DNA of 53,125 bases. Source: Chlamydiae bacterium RIFCSPLOWO2_12_FULL_45_20 (GTDB lineage: Bacteria > Chlamydiota > Chlamydiia > Chlamydiales > SM23-39). The stretch is taken from NCBI GenBank assembly GCA_001796285.1, contig MGMD01000011.1, positions 1 to 53,125 of the forward strand, in the 5' to 3' direction. Positions within the stretch are counted from its first letter, which is position 1. Every line of letters begins with the position of its first letter. Positions 9,073 to 16,923 of this stretch are shown here, piece after piece. The translations under genes were made by a program, and so were the position numbers. Below the pieces are notes generated by a model, which searched no databases, was not told the DNA's origin, and saw only the letters and a program-made list of their open reading frames with translations.

Positions 9073-10295
9073 ATAAAAAAACTTCCAATGAAATGGCCAG
9101 CTGCTCTTTTTGCGGCCGAACTGAAGATATCGTAGAAAAATTAATTTCCGGCCCCAGCGCTTACATTTGTGATAAGTGCGTCGGCCTTTGCGTTGATATC
9201 GTGCAGAAAAAGCCAGTAAGCTACGAGATGAAACTCCTCAAGCCCAAAGAAATCAAATCGCATCTCGACGAATACATTATCGGCCAAGAGTCTGCGAAAA
9301 AAACCATTGCAGTCGCAGTGTACAATCACTATAAACGAATCCGCTCACTCGGAAAACAATCGGAGATCGAATACAGCAAATCTAATGTCATGTTAATCGG
9401 ACCGACAGGCTCCGGGAAAACTCTCATGGCCCGAACCCTTGCAATGATTTTGGATGTCCCCTTTGCCATATCAGATGCCACCACCCTTACAGAAGCTGGC
9501 TATGTAGGAGAGGATGTGGAAAACATCATCTTGCGTCTTCTCCAGGCTGCTGATTATGACGTAGCTAAGGCTGAACATGGCATCATCTATGTCGATGAAA
9601 TTGACAAAATCCGCAAAACAACCTCCAATGTCTCCATTACCCGAGATGTGTCGGGAGAAGGCGTACAGCAAGCTCTTTTGAAGATTGTTGAAGGAACAGT
9701 AGCCAATGTCCCTCCCAAAGGTGGCCGCAAGCACCCCAACCAAGAGTACATCAAGGTCAATACCCAAAACATCCTGTTTATCGTGGGAGGAGCGTTTGTT
9801 CATCTCGAAAAAATGATTGCTAAAAGGCTAGGAAAAAGCACGATAGGCTTCGATGCAGCCACAAAAAAAGCAATCGATACCAATGAGACCAATTATCTTC
9901 TTTCCAAAGTAGAACCAGAAGACCTCATCTCCTTTGGGATGATCCCCGAATTTGTGGGCCGATTTAACAGCATCGCCAATTGCAACGAATTAACCGTAGA
10001 AGATTTAATAGACATCTTAGTCAAACCCAGAAATGCCATCATTAAACAGTATGAGCGTCTCTTTGCCGAGGAAAAGGTAAAACTAACTTTCTCCCAAGGA
10101 GCCTACGAAGCGATTGCTCGAAAAGCAAAAGATTCTGGGACAGGCGCAAGAGCTCTTCGAGTGATCACTGAAAACCTCCTCCGCGATCTAATGTTTGAGG
10201 TACCTTCCGACCCAGGAATTCGAGAAATCATCATAGACAAAGACGCGATTCAGAACCTCAAACCGCCCACAATCATTAGAGATCGATCCGCTTAG
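9069..10295 (+). CDS. clpX: ClpX, AAA+ unfoldase of the ClpXP protease
   Basis: ClpX recognises tagged substrates, unfolds them and feeds them to ClpP. The 408-residue protein has the N-terminal zinc-binding domain (Cys12, Cys15, Cys34, Cys37). Walker A GPTGSGKT is at 111-118, the pore loop GYVG at 144-147, Walker [10 protein letters not shown] shortly after, and a sensor-2 region GTGARALR near 355. The length is normal. It overlaps clpP by 4 bases. It ends 88 bases before the first T3S gene, with a probable promoter for that operon in between. Confidence 0.97.
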   Translation: MNKKTSNEMASCSFCGRTEDIVEKLISGPSAYICDKCVGLCVDIVQKKPVSYEMKLLKPKEIKSHLDEYIIGQESAKKTIAVAVYNHYKRIRSLGKQSEIEYSKSNVMLIGPTGSGKTLMARTLAMILDVPFAISDATTLTEAGYVGEDVENIILRLLQAADYDVAKAEHGIIYVDEIDKIRKTTSNVSITRDVSGEGVQQALLKIVEGTVANVPPKGGRKHPNQEYIKVNTQNILFIVGGAFVHLEKMIAKRLGKSTIGFDAATKKAIDTNETNYLLSKVEPEDLISFGMIPEFVGRFNSIANCNELTVEDLIDILVKPRNAIIKQYERLFAEEKVKLTFSQGAYEAIARKAKDSGTGARALRVITENLLRDLMFEVPSDPGIREIIIDKDAIQNLKPPTIIRDRSA

Positions 10296-10333
10296 GTTCC
10301 GTTTCAGAAATTTTCTCCCACTTTTTTTCTTCC

Positions 10334-10360
10334 TTGTAAATTTTGCTTCAGAAGTAGAAT
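10334..10360 (+). promoter_or_regulatory. Possible promoter of the T3S operon
   Basis: TTGTAA at 10334-10339 and TAGAAT at 10355-10360 are separated by 15 bases, shorter than ideal. It lies in the only spacer between clpX and the CesT-type chaperone gene. Confidence 0.3.
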
Positions 10361-10383
10361 AATAGGGCCGAAGGCGCAGTTCC

Positions 10384-10782
10384 ATGTTGCAACAACACTT
10401 AGAGAAACTTTGCAAGGAGCTTGAGATCAAGACGCCCAAACTCAGTGAGAAAAATCTGTTTCTGTTTGCCGTTGCAAATGAAACGGTGGAACTCAAAGAT
10501 CTCGACCCAGGTGTGGCTTTGCACGCGAGAATTTACGAACTTCCTAAAAAAAAAAAAGAAGAACTGTTTATTCATTTGATGAGAGCGAATTTACTTGGAC
10601 AAGGAACGGGAAACGCGCGAATCGGACTTGATAAGGATGAGAAGTTCTTGACTCTCTCCTTAGGGTTGCCTTATGAAATGAACTATCAGACATTTAAAGA
10701 ATCAGTCGAGGACTTCATCAATTATCTCCTGTTTTGGAGGGATGAAGTGGTAAAGTTTCAGAATGAAGAAAGTGTGTATTAA
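10384..10782 (+). CDS. CesT/SycE-family type III secretion chaperone (CT663-like)
   Basis: This acidic 132-residue protein has the alpha-beta layout of class I T3S chaperones: an N-terminal helix (LEKLCKELEI), strands (NLFLFAVANETVELKDL), a helix with LFIHLMRANLLGQGTG, strands KFLTLSLGLP and a long C-terminal helix. The motif LMRANLLGQGTG around 63-75 is typical of CesT-like chaperones. It directly precedes sctD, as CT663 precedes CT664 in C. trachomatis. Its client is not evident from the sequence. AAGG at 10371-10374 is the likely ribosome binding site. It is the first gene of the T3S operon. Confidence 0.8.
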   Translation: MLQQHLEKLCKELEIKTPKLSEKNLFLFAVANETVELKDLDPGVALHARIYELPKKKKEELFIHLMRANLLGQGTGNARIGLDKDEKFLTLSLGLPYEMNYQTFKESVEDFINYLLFWRDEVVKFQNEESVY

Positions 10783-10798
10783 CGCCTAAAGGTCATGC

Positions 10799-12667
10799 AT
10801 GCCAGCACATCTCTATGCTGAAGAAGGCCCGCAACGCGGATCCAGTTTTAATCTTGAAGGAGCTGAAGAATGGGTTATTGGCCGTGATCCTGATACATGC
10901 GACTTTGTCATTGAAGATAGCACTGTATCTAGAAAGCATGCACGCCTCAACATCACCCCTGATGGCGTCTACATCAAAAACTTAAGTAAAGTCAATCCCT
11001 CCCGTGTCAATGATGAAGAGCCTGAAAAAGCAGTTCTTCTCAAAGAAGGGGACCGCATTCAGATCGGAAACACCACCCTGGTCTTTTCCAACAAAGAGAC
11101 CAGCAAAAAAGCGACCAAAGAAGATGTAAAGGGTGTCTATGACGATATATTTGGCGATCTAGATGCACCTTTAGAAGAGCCTTCGGCACCGAAACCCGAT
11201 GAAGAACGTGAAACGGCTCAGCAAACCCCTATCCTCCAGCCCGAGAAGCTAGAGATCCCCCCAGCCCCGTCTAAACCAGAGATGACGGCCTATGACACGA
11301 TTTTCGAAGATTCTGGCTTAGAAGAAGAACTTCCCTTCAATCTCATCTCTGAAGCCCCCTTGCTCCTGAAAGTTATTGCAGGTCCCAATGCCGGTGCAGA
11401 AATCGGGATAGAGAAAGGCCGAACCTATACGATGGGAAAAGATCCCAATTCTTGCGATATCGTCTTTCAAGACTTAAGCGTCTCTAGAAATCATGCCCTT
11501 CTCCAAGTCCACAAAGACGGCTCGATTGACATTGAAGATTTAGGTTCAAAAAATGGCGTGGCTATCAATGGCGAAGTGATCACAGAGAAGAAAGTGATCA
11601 CAACCCAAGATCTCATCGCACTCGGTACGACGGTCTTTATGGTCATCGATCGTGAAGCCCCTCAAGAGACCATCTACTCTCCCATGATCCCCCCTTATGA
11701 GTCAAAACCGCCTGTTGAAGAAAAAAAAGAGGTAAAACCAGAAAAAAGAGATTGGAAAAAAGACCCAATCCCCGTGAAATATTTGATCCTCATAGGGTCG
11801 GCTGCGGCCATCTTTTTGGTTATTTTCCTCAGCTTTTTTTCCCTTTTCAAATCAAGCCAGCTAGAAATCGTTCACAAAGAGCCTATTTCAGCCATCCAAG
11901 ATGCGTTGGAAAAATTTCCCGATGTACAATTTTCCTACAACCCAGGCAGCGGCAAACTCTTTCTTGTGGGCCATGTCCTCACGCCGGTTGAATACAAAGA
12001 AATGCAATACCGCTTAAGCCAAATTGATTTTCTCACAAACATCGAAGACACTGTGGTGATCGACGAGGGGGTTTGGCGCATGATGAATGACGTGATCAGT
12101 AACAACCCCGACTGGAGAGGCGTCAGCATTCACTCACCAAAAGCCGGAAAATTCGTAGTGTCAGGCTATATCAAAACCACCAATGAATCGATGCAACTTT
12201 ATGAATACCTCACAGTTAACTTCCCCTACTTAGACCGCTTGGAAAATAATGTCGTGATTGAAGAAAACCTGAATGCACAACTCCAAGCTCTCATTAAGCA
12301 AGAAAACTTGGGAGCCATCACCTTTCAGCTATCCAATGGCACCGTTGCCCTGTCGGGACAGTACCCACAAACGATGAAAGAACAAATGAATCACCTGATC
12401 AAAGAAATCAACAAGATCAAGGGCGTTACATCTTTAAAAAACTTCGCAACAGCGCTACACCCAGACCGAGTAGGGATCGATATCTCCAAAGATTTTGAGG
12501 TAAGCGGTAGCTCGACATTTGACGGACGAGGTTTTAGCGTCGTGTTGAACGGCAAAATTTACACATTAGGAGATGTAGTCGAAGGAATGACAATTACATC
12601 CATTGAAACAAACACAATTCTTCTTGAAAAAGATGGATTAAGATATAAAATCGACTATACCCGCTAG
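10799..12667 (+). CDS. sctD: T3S inner-membrane ring protein SctD (CdsD) with two FHA domains
   Basis: SctD forms the outer of the two inner-membrane rings of the injectisome. The 622-residue protein has a cytoplasmic FHA domain with GRD at 28-30 and SRKH at 44-47, a Pro/Glu-rich linker, and a second FHA domain with GKD near 212 and SRNH near 228. One membrane helix follows near 328-350, then periplasmic BON-like modules. The C-terminal stretch (about 585-622) has the pattern G-x-x-Y-x-x-G-D ... T-x-L-L-x-x-D-G-x-x-Y, resembling the secretin-binding homology region of GspC/PilP. Two FHA domains are a chlamydial feature. C. pneumoniae CdsD is phosphorylated by PknD, and a kinase gene lies downstream here. 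AAAGG at 10788-10792 supports the start. Confidence 0.93.
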   Translation: MPAHLYAEEGPQRGSSFNLEGAEEWVIGRDPDTCDFVIEDSTVSRKHARLNITPDGVYIKNLSKVNPSRVNDEEPEKAVLLKEGDRIQIGNTTLVFSNKETSKKATKEDVKGVYDDIFGDLDAPLEEPSAPKPDEERETAQQTPILQPEKLEIPPAPSKPEMTAYDTIFEDSGLEEELPFNLISEAPLLLKVIAGPNAGAEIGIEKGRTYTMGKDPNSCDIVFQDLSVSRNHALLQVHKDGSIDIEDLGSKNGVAINGEVITEKKVITTQDLIALGTTVFMVIDREAPQETIYSPMIPPYESKPPVEEKKEVKPEKRDWKKDPIPVKYLILIGSAAAIFLVIFLSFFSLFKSSQLEIVHKEPISAIQDALEKFPDVQFSYNPGSGKLFLVGHVLTPVEYKEMQYRLSQIDFLTNIEDTVVIDEGVWRMMNDVISNNPDWRGVSIHSPKAGKFVVSGYIKTTNESMQLYEYLTVNFPYLDRLENNVVIEENLNAQLQALIKQENLGAITFQLSNGTVALSGQYPQTMKEQMNHLIKEINKIKGVTSLKNFATALHPDRVGIDISKDFEVSGSSTFDGRGFSVVLNGKIYTLGDVVEGMTITSIETNTILLEKDGLRYKIDYTR

Positions 12668-12686
12668 ACAAGGAAGGAGATCAGCT

Positions 12687-12914
12687 ATGTATGGATTAGA
12701 AAAAAAACGTGGAGAAAAGTTCATCTTTGATCTGGAAAAAGAGATCAAAGAACAACCCAGTCGCGGCAAAAAAATTTTAGATAAGGTGGAAGAACGAGTG
12801 CAGGAAATTAAGAAAATGTTGCGCGAAGGCGCCAACGAGAAGGATTTTGATGACCTTGGGATTCTTTTACATGGATACGCCGCTTTACAAAAAGTCATTC
12901 GAAAAGTGAAATAG
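12687..12914 (+). CDS. sctE: T3S needle chaperone SctE-like protein (CdsE, CT665-like)
   Basis: This 75-residue, highly charged, all-helical protein ends in a hydrophobic helix (LLHGYAALQKVIRKVK). By position and size it is the CT665 (CdsE, DUF5398) homologue encoded just before the needle gene. In chlamydiae CdsE and CdsG act together as chaperones of the needle subunit CdsF. AAGGAG just upstream gives a strong ribosome binding site. It lies 19 bases after sctD and 10 before sctF. Confidence 0.8.
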   Translation: MYGLEKKRGEKFIFDLEKEIKEQPSRGKKILDKVEERVQEIKKMLREGANEKDFDDLGILLHGYAALQKVIRKVK

Positions 12915-12924
12915 GAGCAAACTA

Positions 12925-13173
12925 ATGAGCACACTACCGGGGATCACCCTCTCCTTCCACACCTTGATATCAGCTTATAAAAGACTGCAAGACGAACTTG
13001 TCAAACAAGTCAGAGCTCTTGCATCGAAAATAAGCCAGGCGAACCCAGGATCTTTTATCTTGCTCCAATTTGAAATGGCGCAAGTAACGCAGATGGGTGA
13101 ATCGATCTCTAACTTGATCTCTCAGGTCAACTCGGTGATCAGTAATGCGATTCGAAATCAAAAAACGCAGTAA
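12925..13173 (+). CDS. sctF: T3S needle subunit SctF (CdsF)
   Basis: This 82-residue helical protein polymerises to form the secretion needle. It has a Ser/Thr-rich N-terminus, then two helices separated by the turn QANPGSF near 38-44; P-x-[DS] turns of this kind mark SctF proteins. The C-terminal helix is amphipathic and ends in polar residues. It is the CT666 homologue by position, between sctE and sctG. Unlike what is described for C. trachomatis CdsF, it contains no cysteine, so it cannot be stabilised by needle disulfides. Confidence 0.85.
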   Translation: MSTLPGITLSFHTLISAYKRLQDELVKQVRALASKISQANPGSFILLQFEMAQVTQMGESISNLISQVNSVISNAIRNQKTQ

Positions 13174-13182
13174 GGATAAGTT

Positions 13183-13599
13183 ATGGCAACCAAAAAATAC
13201 AAAGAAGACTTTATACTCCTCGCAGAGGCTGGCTTCATAGCCGTCAACCAGGCAGACGAAGACGCAGCCCTCAAGCTTTTCAGAGCTGCAGAGCTTTTAA
13301 ACCCCAAAAATCCCTTGCCTAAACTCGGTTTTGGGTACCTCCATTTGCACAAATTAGAGTTGAAAGAAGCGATCAAGCACTTTGATCACGTGCTCGAGAC
13401 AGACCCCAAAAATGAAATGGCCAAAACATTTATGGGGCTTTGTCTCAGTATGATGCCAAACTCGGTCACCAAAGGGGAAAAGATACTCGAACAAACCGTC
13501 AAATCCAAAGATCCTATGATCAAGGAGCTTTCCCATTCCGCCATCGATTTTGTCGACAAGTTCATTAAGAAAACCCCAGGACCTGCGAGCAAGAGCTAG
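13183..13599 (+). CDS. sctG: TPR-type needle chaperone SctG-like protein (CdsG, CT667-like)
   Basis: This 138-residue protein is predicted to fold as three tetratricopeptide-type hairpins (about 10-43, 44-77 and 78-115), with typical residues such as AALKLFRAAELLNPKNPLP and EAIKHFDHVLETDPKNEMA. SctG proteins (YscG in Yersinia) wrap the needle subunit before secretion, usually with SctE. The order sctE-sctF-sctG matches CT665-CT667. The gene is 9 bases after sctF, with a GGATAA purine stretch upstream of the ATG. Confidence 0.85.
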   Translation: MATKKYKEDFILLAEAGFIAVNQADEDAALKLFRAAELLNPKNPLPKLGFGYLHLHKLELKEAIKHFDHVLETDPKNEMAKTFMGLCLSMMPNSVTKGEKILEQTVKSKDPMIKELSHSAIDFVDKFIKKTPGPASKS

Positions 13600-13601
13600 T
13601 C

Positions 13602-14249
13602 ATGACTGTACCTCCCGACCAAAGTCCAGATCGAATATCTGCTGGTAAGCCGCCTCAAGAGCCGCTTCAACAGGCAATTCCATCTGGAAAGCCTCAGGCG
13701 AATTTTGATTCCTACATGGAAGGCTCGAAGACTCAGCCAAATGTTCCTCAGGGAATCGGTGCTCCTACACCTATGGAAGTTGCCCGCGGCCCGGCCATTT
13801 CCTCTTCTGGCATCTCCTTTGATTCGGTCCTAGCACAAGGTCGCCAAGCGCAAGATACGCTTGGTACCGTCGAGGAACAGCTCAAAGACAAAAACTTAAA
13901 GCTCAAACGCTCTCAGAGCCACTTAGTACGTCAAAAGCTAGGGGACGCAAATAGCTACATCAGGGCAGCTGGCTCTAAACTCGGAGTCCAGATGCCCCAA
14001 GGGAAAATGCCCCCAGGACTTTCAGGAGTAGCGCGTTTCATTGCCATGATCAATGAGGGACAAGACCAACTGGTCCAAGTACAAGCGCAACTAAAGAAAA
14101 TGGCCGCATCAGGCGCAAATGTCAATCCTGGGGACATGATGTCTGTACAAGTAAAAATGGGACTTGCAGCACAGGAGATCGAATACACTTCGCAACTCCT
14201 CGGGAAAGTGATTCAATCGGTGACTCAACTCTTGAACACGCAGTTATAA
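13602..14249 (+). CDS. CT668-like T3S cluster protein, probable inner-rod SctI
   Basis: This 215-residue protein is the positional homologue of CT668 between sctG and sctN. Residues 1-70 are Pro/Gln/Ser-rich and probably disordered. Residues 85-160 form polar helices. The last 40 residues read NPGDMMSVQVKM...YTSQLLGKVIQSVTQLLNTQL. The pattern D-x-M-(x)3-Q-(x)n-K-(x)n-LL-x-x-Q and the extreme C-terminal position resemble the polymerising helix of inner-rod proteins (YscI, PrgJ, MxiI). No other gene in this cluster looks like SctI. I infer SctI with moderate confidence; it could instead be a secreted regulator. It starts 2 bases after the sctG stop. Confidence 0.65.
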   Translation: MTVPPDQSPDRISAGKPPQEPLQQAIPSGKPQANFDSYMEGSKTQPNVPQGIGAPTPMEVARGPAISSSGISFDSVLAQGRQAQDTLGTVEEQLKDKNLKLKRSQSHLVRQKLGDANSYIRAAGSKLGVQMPQGKMPPGLSGVARFIAMINEGQDQLVQVQAQLKKMAASGANVNPGDMMSVQVKMGLAAQEIEYTSQLLGKVIQSVTQLLNTQL

Positions 14250-14277
14250 TAGAACCCTGAATGATGCAAGAGGTCTA

Positions 14278-15594
14278 ATGGATTTACCCCCTTCTTTTGA
14301 CAAACTCCTAAACCACCTCGAAGATGTCGAGCTGACCACCGTGCACGGCCGCATTACGGAAGTGATCGGGATGCTGATCCGCGCGGTCGTCCCTCAAGTA
14401 AAAATGGGCGAAGTTTGCCTGATAAAAAGGGAAGGAGAACCGCTTGCCACCGAAGTCGTTGGGTTCACCAAAGACGAAGTGATTCTTTCCCCTCTTGGCG
14501 ACATGAAAGGGATTGGTCCTTCATCTGAAGTCATCCCCTTGCGTATGCCGATGCATATCAAGGTGGGTCCAAAACTATTAGGACGCGTTTTGAACGGTCT
14601 TGGCCAACCGATCGATGAGGACAGTAAAGGCCCCCTAGACACTGAAGATACATTCGCGGTCATTAATCCACCGCCAGACCCGCTACAAAGAAGTCTCATT
14701 GATAAACCCCTCTCTGTTGGAGTCCGATGCATCGATGGCATCTTAACTGTGGGAAAAGGACAAAGAGTCGGGATTTTCTCTGCAGCAGGCGTGGGAAAGT
14801 CCACTCTTCTTGGCATGATCGCTCGTAATGCAGTAGCTGACGTCAACGTCATCTCACTCATCGGAGAGCGAGGAAGGGAACTCAGAGAGTTTTTAATCAA
14901 CGATCTCGGAGAAGAGGGCATGAAGCGATCCGTTGTCATCGTCTCCACATCCGATCAAGCCGCGCAAATGCGGCTTAATGCCGCCTACGTAGGAACTGCA
15001 ATCGCCGAGTATTTCCGCGAACAGGGAAAGTCGGTCATTTTAATGATGGACTCTGTCACACGCTTTGCAAGAGCCCTGCGAGAAATCGGCCTTGCTGCAG
15101 GGGAGCCGCCTGCAAGAGCTGGATATACCCCTTCAGTATTTGCCATCCTGCCACGTCTCTTAGAGCGCTCAGGAAACTCTAATAAAGGTTCGATTACCGC
15201 CTTTTACACAGTCCTTGTTGCCGGCGACGATCTCAATGAACCCGTGGCAGATGAAGTACGATCCATCTTAGACGGGCACATTATCCTTTCCACGGAACTG
15301 GCGCGCCAATACCACTACCCGGCCATTGACGTGCTCGCATCGATTAGCCGAGTTCTAACCCAAATCACAGATAGGCCGCACCAAGAACTCATCGGTAAAA
15401 TTCGAGAAGTGTTAGCCAACTATAAGAAAAACGAACTACTCATCCGAATCGGCGAGTATAAGCCAGGCTCTGACAAAAATGCAGACTTTTCCCTCAAATA
15501 CATAGATAAAGTCAACCGCTTCTTAAGACAACAGGTGGGAGAAAAATGCAGTTTTGAAGAGACCCTACGACAGCTCAAAGGGCTGTTCACTTAA
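14278..15594 (+). CDS. sctN: T3S ATPase SctN (CdsN)
   Basis: SctN is the hexameric ATPase at the base of the injectisome that strips chaperones from substrates and unfolds them. The 438 residues include Walker A AAGVGKST near 170-177, Walker B VILMMDSVTR near 258-267, and the FliI/SctN signature around PSVFAILPRLLERSG. The N-terminal barrel domain with the G-R-V-L-N-G-L-G-Q-P motif is present. It is the CT669 homologue. In Chlamydia sctO follows directly; here an unrelated minus-strand gene and an AT-rich stretch separate the two. Confidence 0.96.
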   Translation: MDLPPSFDKLLNHLEDVELTTVHGRITEVIGMLIRAVVPQVKMGEVCLIKREGEPLATEVVGFTKDEVILSPLGDMKGIGPSSEVIPLRMPMHIKVGPKLLGRVLNGLGQPIDEDSKGPLDTEDTFAVINPPPDPLQRSLIDKPLSVGVRCIDGILTVGKGQRVGIFSAAGVGKSTLLGMIARNAVADVNVISLIGERGRELREFLINDLGEEGMKRSVVIVSTSDQAAQMRLNAAYVGTAIAEYFREQGKSVILMMDSVTRFARALREIGLAAGEPPARAGYTPSVFAILPRLLERSGNSNKGSITAFYTVLVAGDDLNEPVADEVRSILDGHIILSTELARQYHYPAIDVLASISRVLTQITDRPHQELIGKIREVLANYKKNELLIRIGEYKPGSDKNADFSLKYIDKVNRFLRQQVGEKCSFEETLRQLKGLFT

Positions 15595-15602
15595 GAGACC
15601 GT

Positions 15603-15630
15603 AAAAAAGGGCCGTTTAGAAAAACGGCCT
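15603..15630 (-). terminator. Rho-independent terminator of the Inc-like gene
   Basis: The stem GGCCGTTT/AAACGGCC (15610-15617 with 15622-15629) encloses an AGAA loop. On the minus strand it is followed by a run of six T (15608-15603), 30 bases past the Inc-like stop. It also sits just after the sctN stop and could partly end that transcript, although no T-run follows on plus. Confidence 0.7.
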
Positions 15631-15659
15631 GTTTGTTGGGATCAATGTTCCTTTTAACT

Positions 15660-16178
15660 TTAGTTGTTAAGAAGAGATGCCCAGTTAAGAGCTGCTTGCT
15701 GCGACTTCTGCTGCCCATTCTGAGGAGATACGAGTTCCACAGAAGGAGGCAAAGAGTAAAAACTCTCCTTAGCTGCATCCGCAATACGTTTACGTACAGC
15801 GGTGTCATAAATCGCTTGCAGGCTCTCTTGCTGAGGTTCCGCTTTATTTCTATAATACAGATCTGATAGGAAAAGAGTCACTAAACCGACTGCCGCAATT
15901 ATGGCGAATGCGAGATGTACTGCTCCTAATGTAAAAATTGTAGTCGCAACGGCAGCAATAATACCTGCGATTACATAAATTTTGTATGTTCTGAGTTCTA
16001 AGTTATCGGTTGTTTTGGTTACGTTATCTACATCGCGAACTGCATTAAGCATCGCGCTGACCTGATTCTGATTCCAATCCCTCAACTCTGGGTTAAAGTA
16101 CGCGTTGGCTGGTTGTAACTTAGGGTTGGGTAGTGTTGCATTACTCATTGGATAACTCGTAATGGTCGGATAAGACAT
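15660..16178 (-). CDS. Inc-like bilobed membrane protein inserted in the T3S cluster
   Basis: I recognise no family in this 172-residue protein. Its key feature is two adjacent hydrophobic segments (about 68-88 and 90-108) joined by a very short polar turn, the bilobed hydrophobic domain that defines chlamydial inclusion-membrane (Inc) proteins. A 65-residue Asn/Pro-rich N-terminal part without a cleavable signal precedes it, and a polar C-terminal part follows. GGAG 7 bases before the ATG is a good ribosome binding site. It lies opposite to and between sctN and sctO, with a 220-base AT-rich leader, so it looks inserted. A T3S-delivered inclusion-membrane role is inference; a plain inner-membrane protein is the alternative. 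Confidence 0.6.
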   Translation of the reverse strand: MSYPTITSYPMSNATLPNPKLQPANAYFNPELRDWNQNQVSAMLNAVRDVDNVTKTTDNLELRTYKIYVIAGIIAAVATTIFTLGAVHLAFAIIAAVGLVTLFLSDLYYRNKAEPQQESLQAIYDTAVRKRIADAAKESFYSLPPSVELVSPQNGQQKSQQAALNWASLLNN

Positions 16179-16398
16179 ATGGATTCTCCATTATTTATTA
16201 ATTGTTATTAAAAAGTACGACATAATTATAATAAAAATCAGATTTATCAGATACTAAAATAAATAATTGATTGTTAATGAGTTGTAATTAAAAATTTAAT
16301 TCTATATCAATAATAATATATTAAAAATTATAATATTAATAGATCCAGCTACATGCCCATTTGCCAGCAATCACTTAGATCAGGTATCTTGGTGTTTA
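16179..16398. promoter_or_regulatory. AT-rich divergent spacer between the Inc-like gene and sctO
   Basis: This stretch is strongly AT-rich. A perfect minus-strand TATAAT lies at 16230-16225, about 45 bases before the Inc-like ATG, with a poor -35. On plus, several TAATAT-type boxes at 16310-16340 could drive sctO-sctP-sctQ now that the operon is split. There is no clear single plus promoter and no coding potential. Confidence 0.4.
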
Positions 16399-16923
16399 AT
16401 GAATCAGCCCTTGACCTACCCCCTTGAGCAATTAATGATTATTAAAAAAAATCGTTTTGACCAGGCGGTGAAAACCCTTCAGCAAAAAAAGGAAATTCTT
16501 GAAAAAGAGTATGAAAAACTTTACGACATAACTCAGGAAAGGGACGAGGTAAAAACACACAAGCAGGCAAAACTTAGCCAGCTAAGAGACACTCTGGATG
16601 AAGGGACCACTACGGACAAAATCCAGCAGATGAAGGCCTATTTAAAAATTGTAGATGACAAACTTCTGGACAAAGAAAAGAAGGTCAAAGCCCAGCAAAC
16701 CAAAGTGGATCTTGCTCAAAAACAAGTGGACCTCGCAACGGATGAGCTCTTCCAAAGAAAGAAGGATTTAGAAAAGCTAGAAATCCACAAAGGGGAGTGG
16801 GAAAAAGAGGTACGTTATTGGAGCGCACAGAAAGAGGCTGTAGAACAAGAAGAGCTTGGCTCCGCGGCCCACGTAGTTCGCAAAAAAGAATCAGAAGCTA
16901 GGAAAAAAAAGAACCATGAGTAG
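16399..16923 (+). CDS. sctO: T3S stalk protein SctO (CdsO)
   Basis: This 174-residue protein is almost entirely charged heptad-like coiled coil (about 15-165), as in SctO/FliJ stalk proteins, which sit in the SctN hexamer and contact the export gate. The N-terminus (YPLEQLMIIKKNRFDQA) matches the start of CT670 as I remember it. C. trachomatis CdsO interacts with CdsN and SctP/CdsP. The ribosome binding site before the ATG is weak. The 3' end overlaps sctP by 8 bases, indicating translational coupling. Confidence 0.85.
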   Translation: MNQPLTYPLEQLMIIKKNRFDQAVKTLQQKKEILEKEYEKLYDITQERDEVKTHKQAKLSQLRDTLDEGTTTDKIQQMKAYLKIVDDKLLDKEKKVKAQQTKVDLAQKQVDLATDELFQRKKDLEKLEIHKGEWEKEVRYWSAQKEAVEQEELGSAAHVVRKKESEARKKKNHE

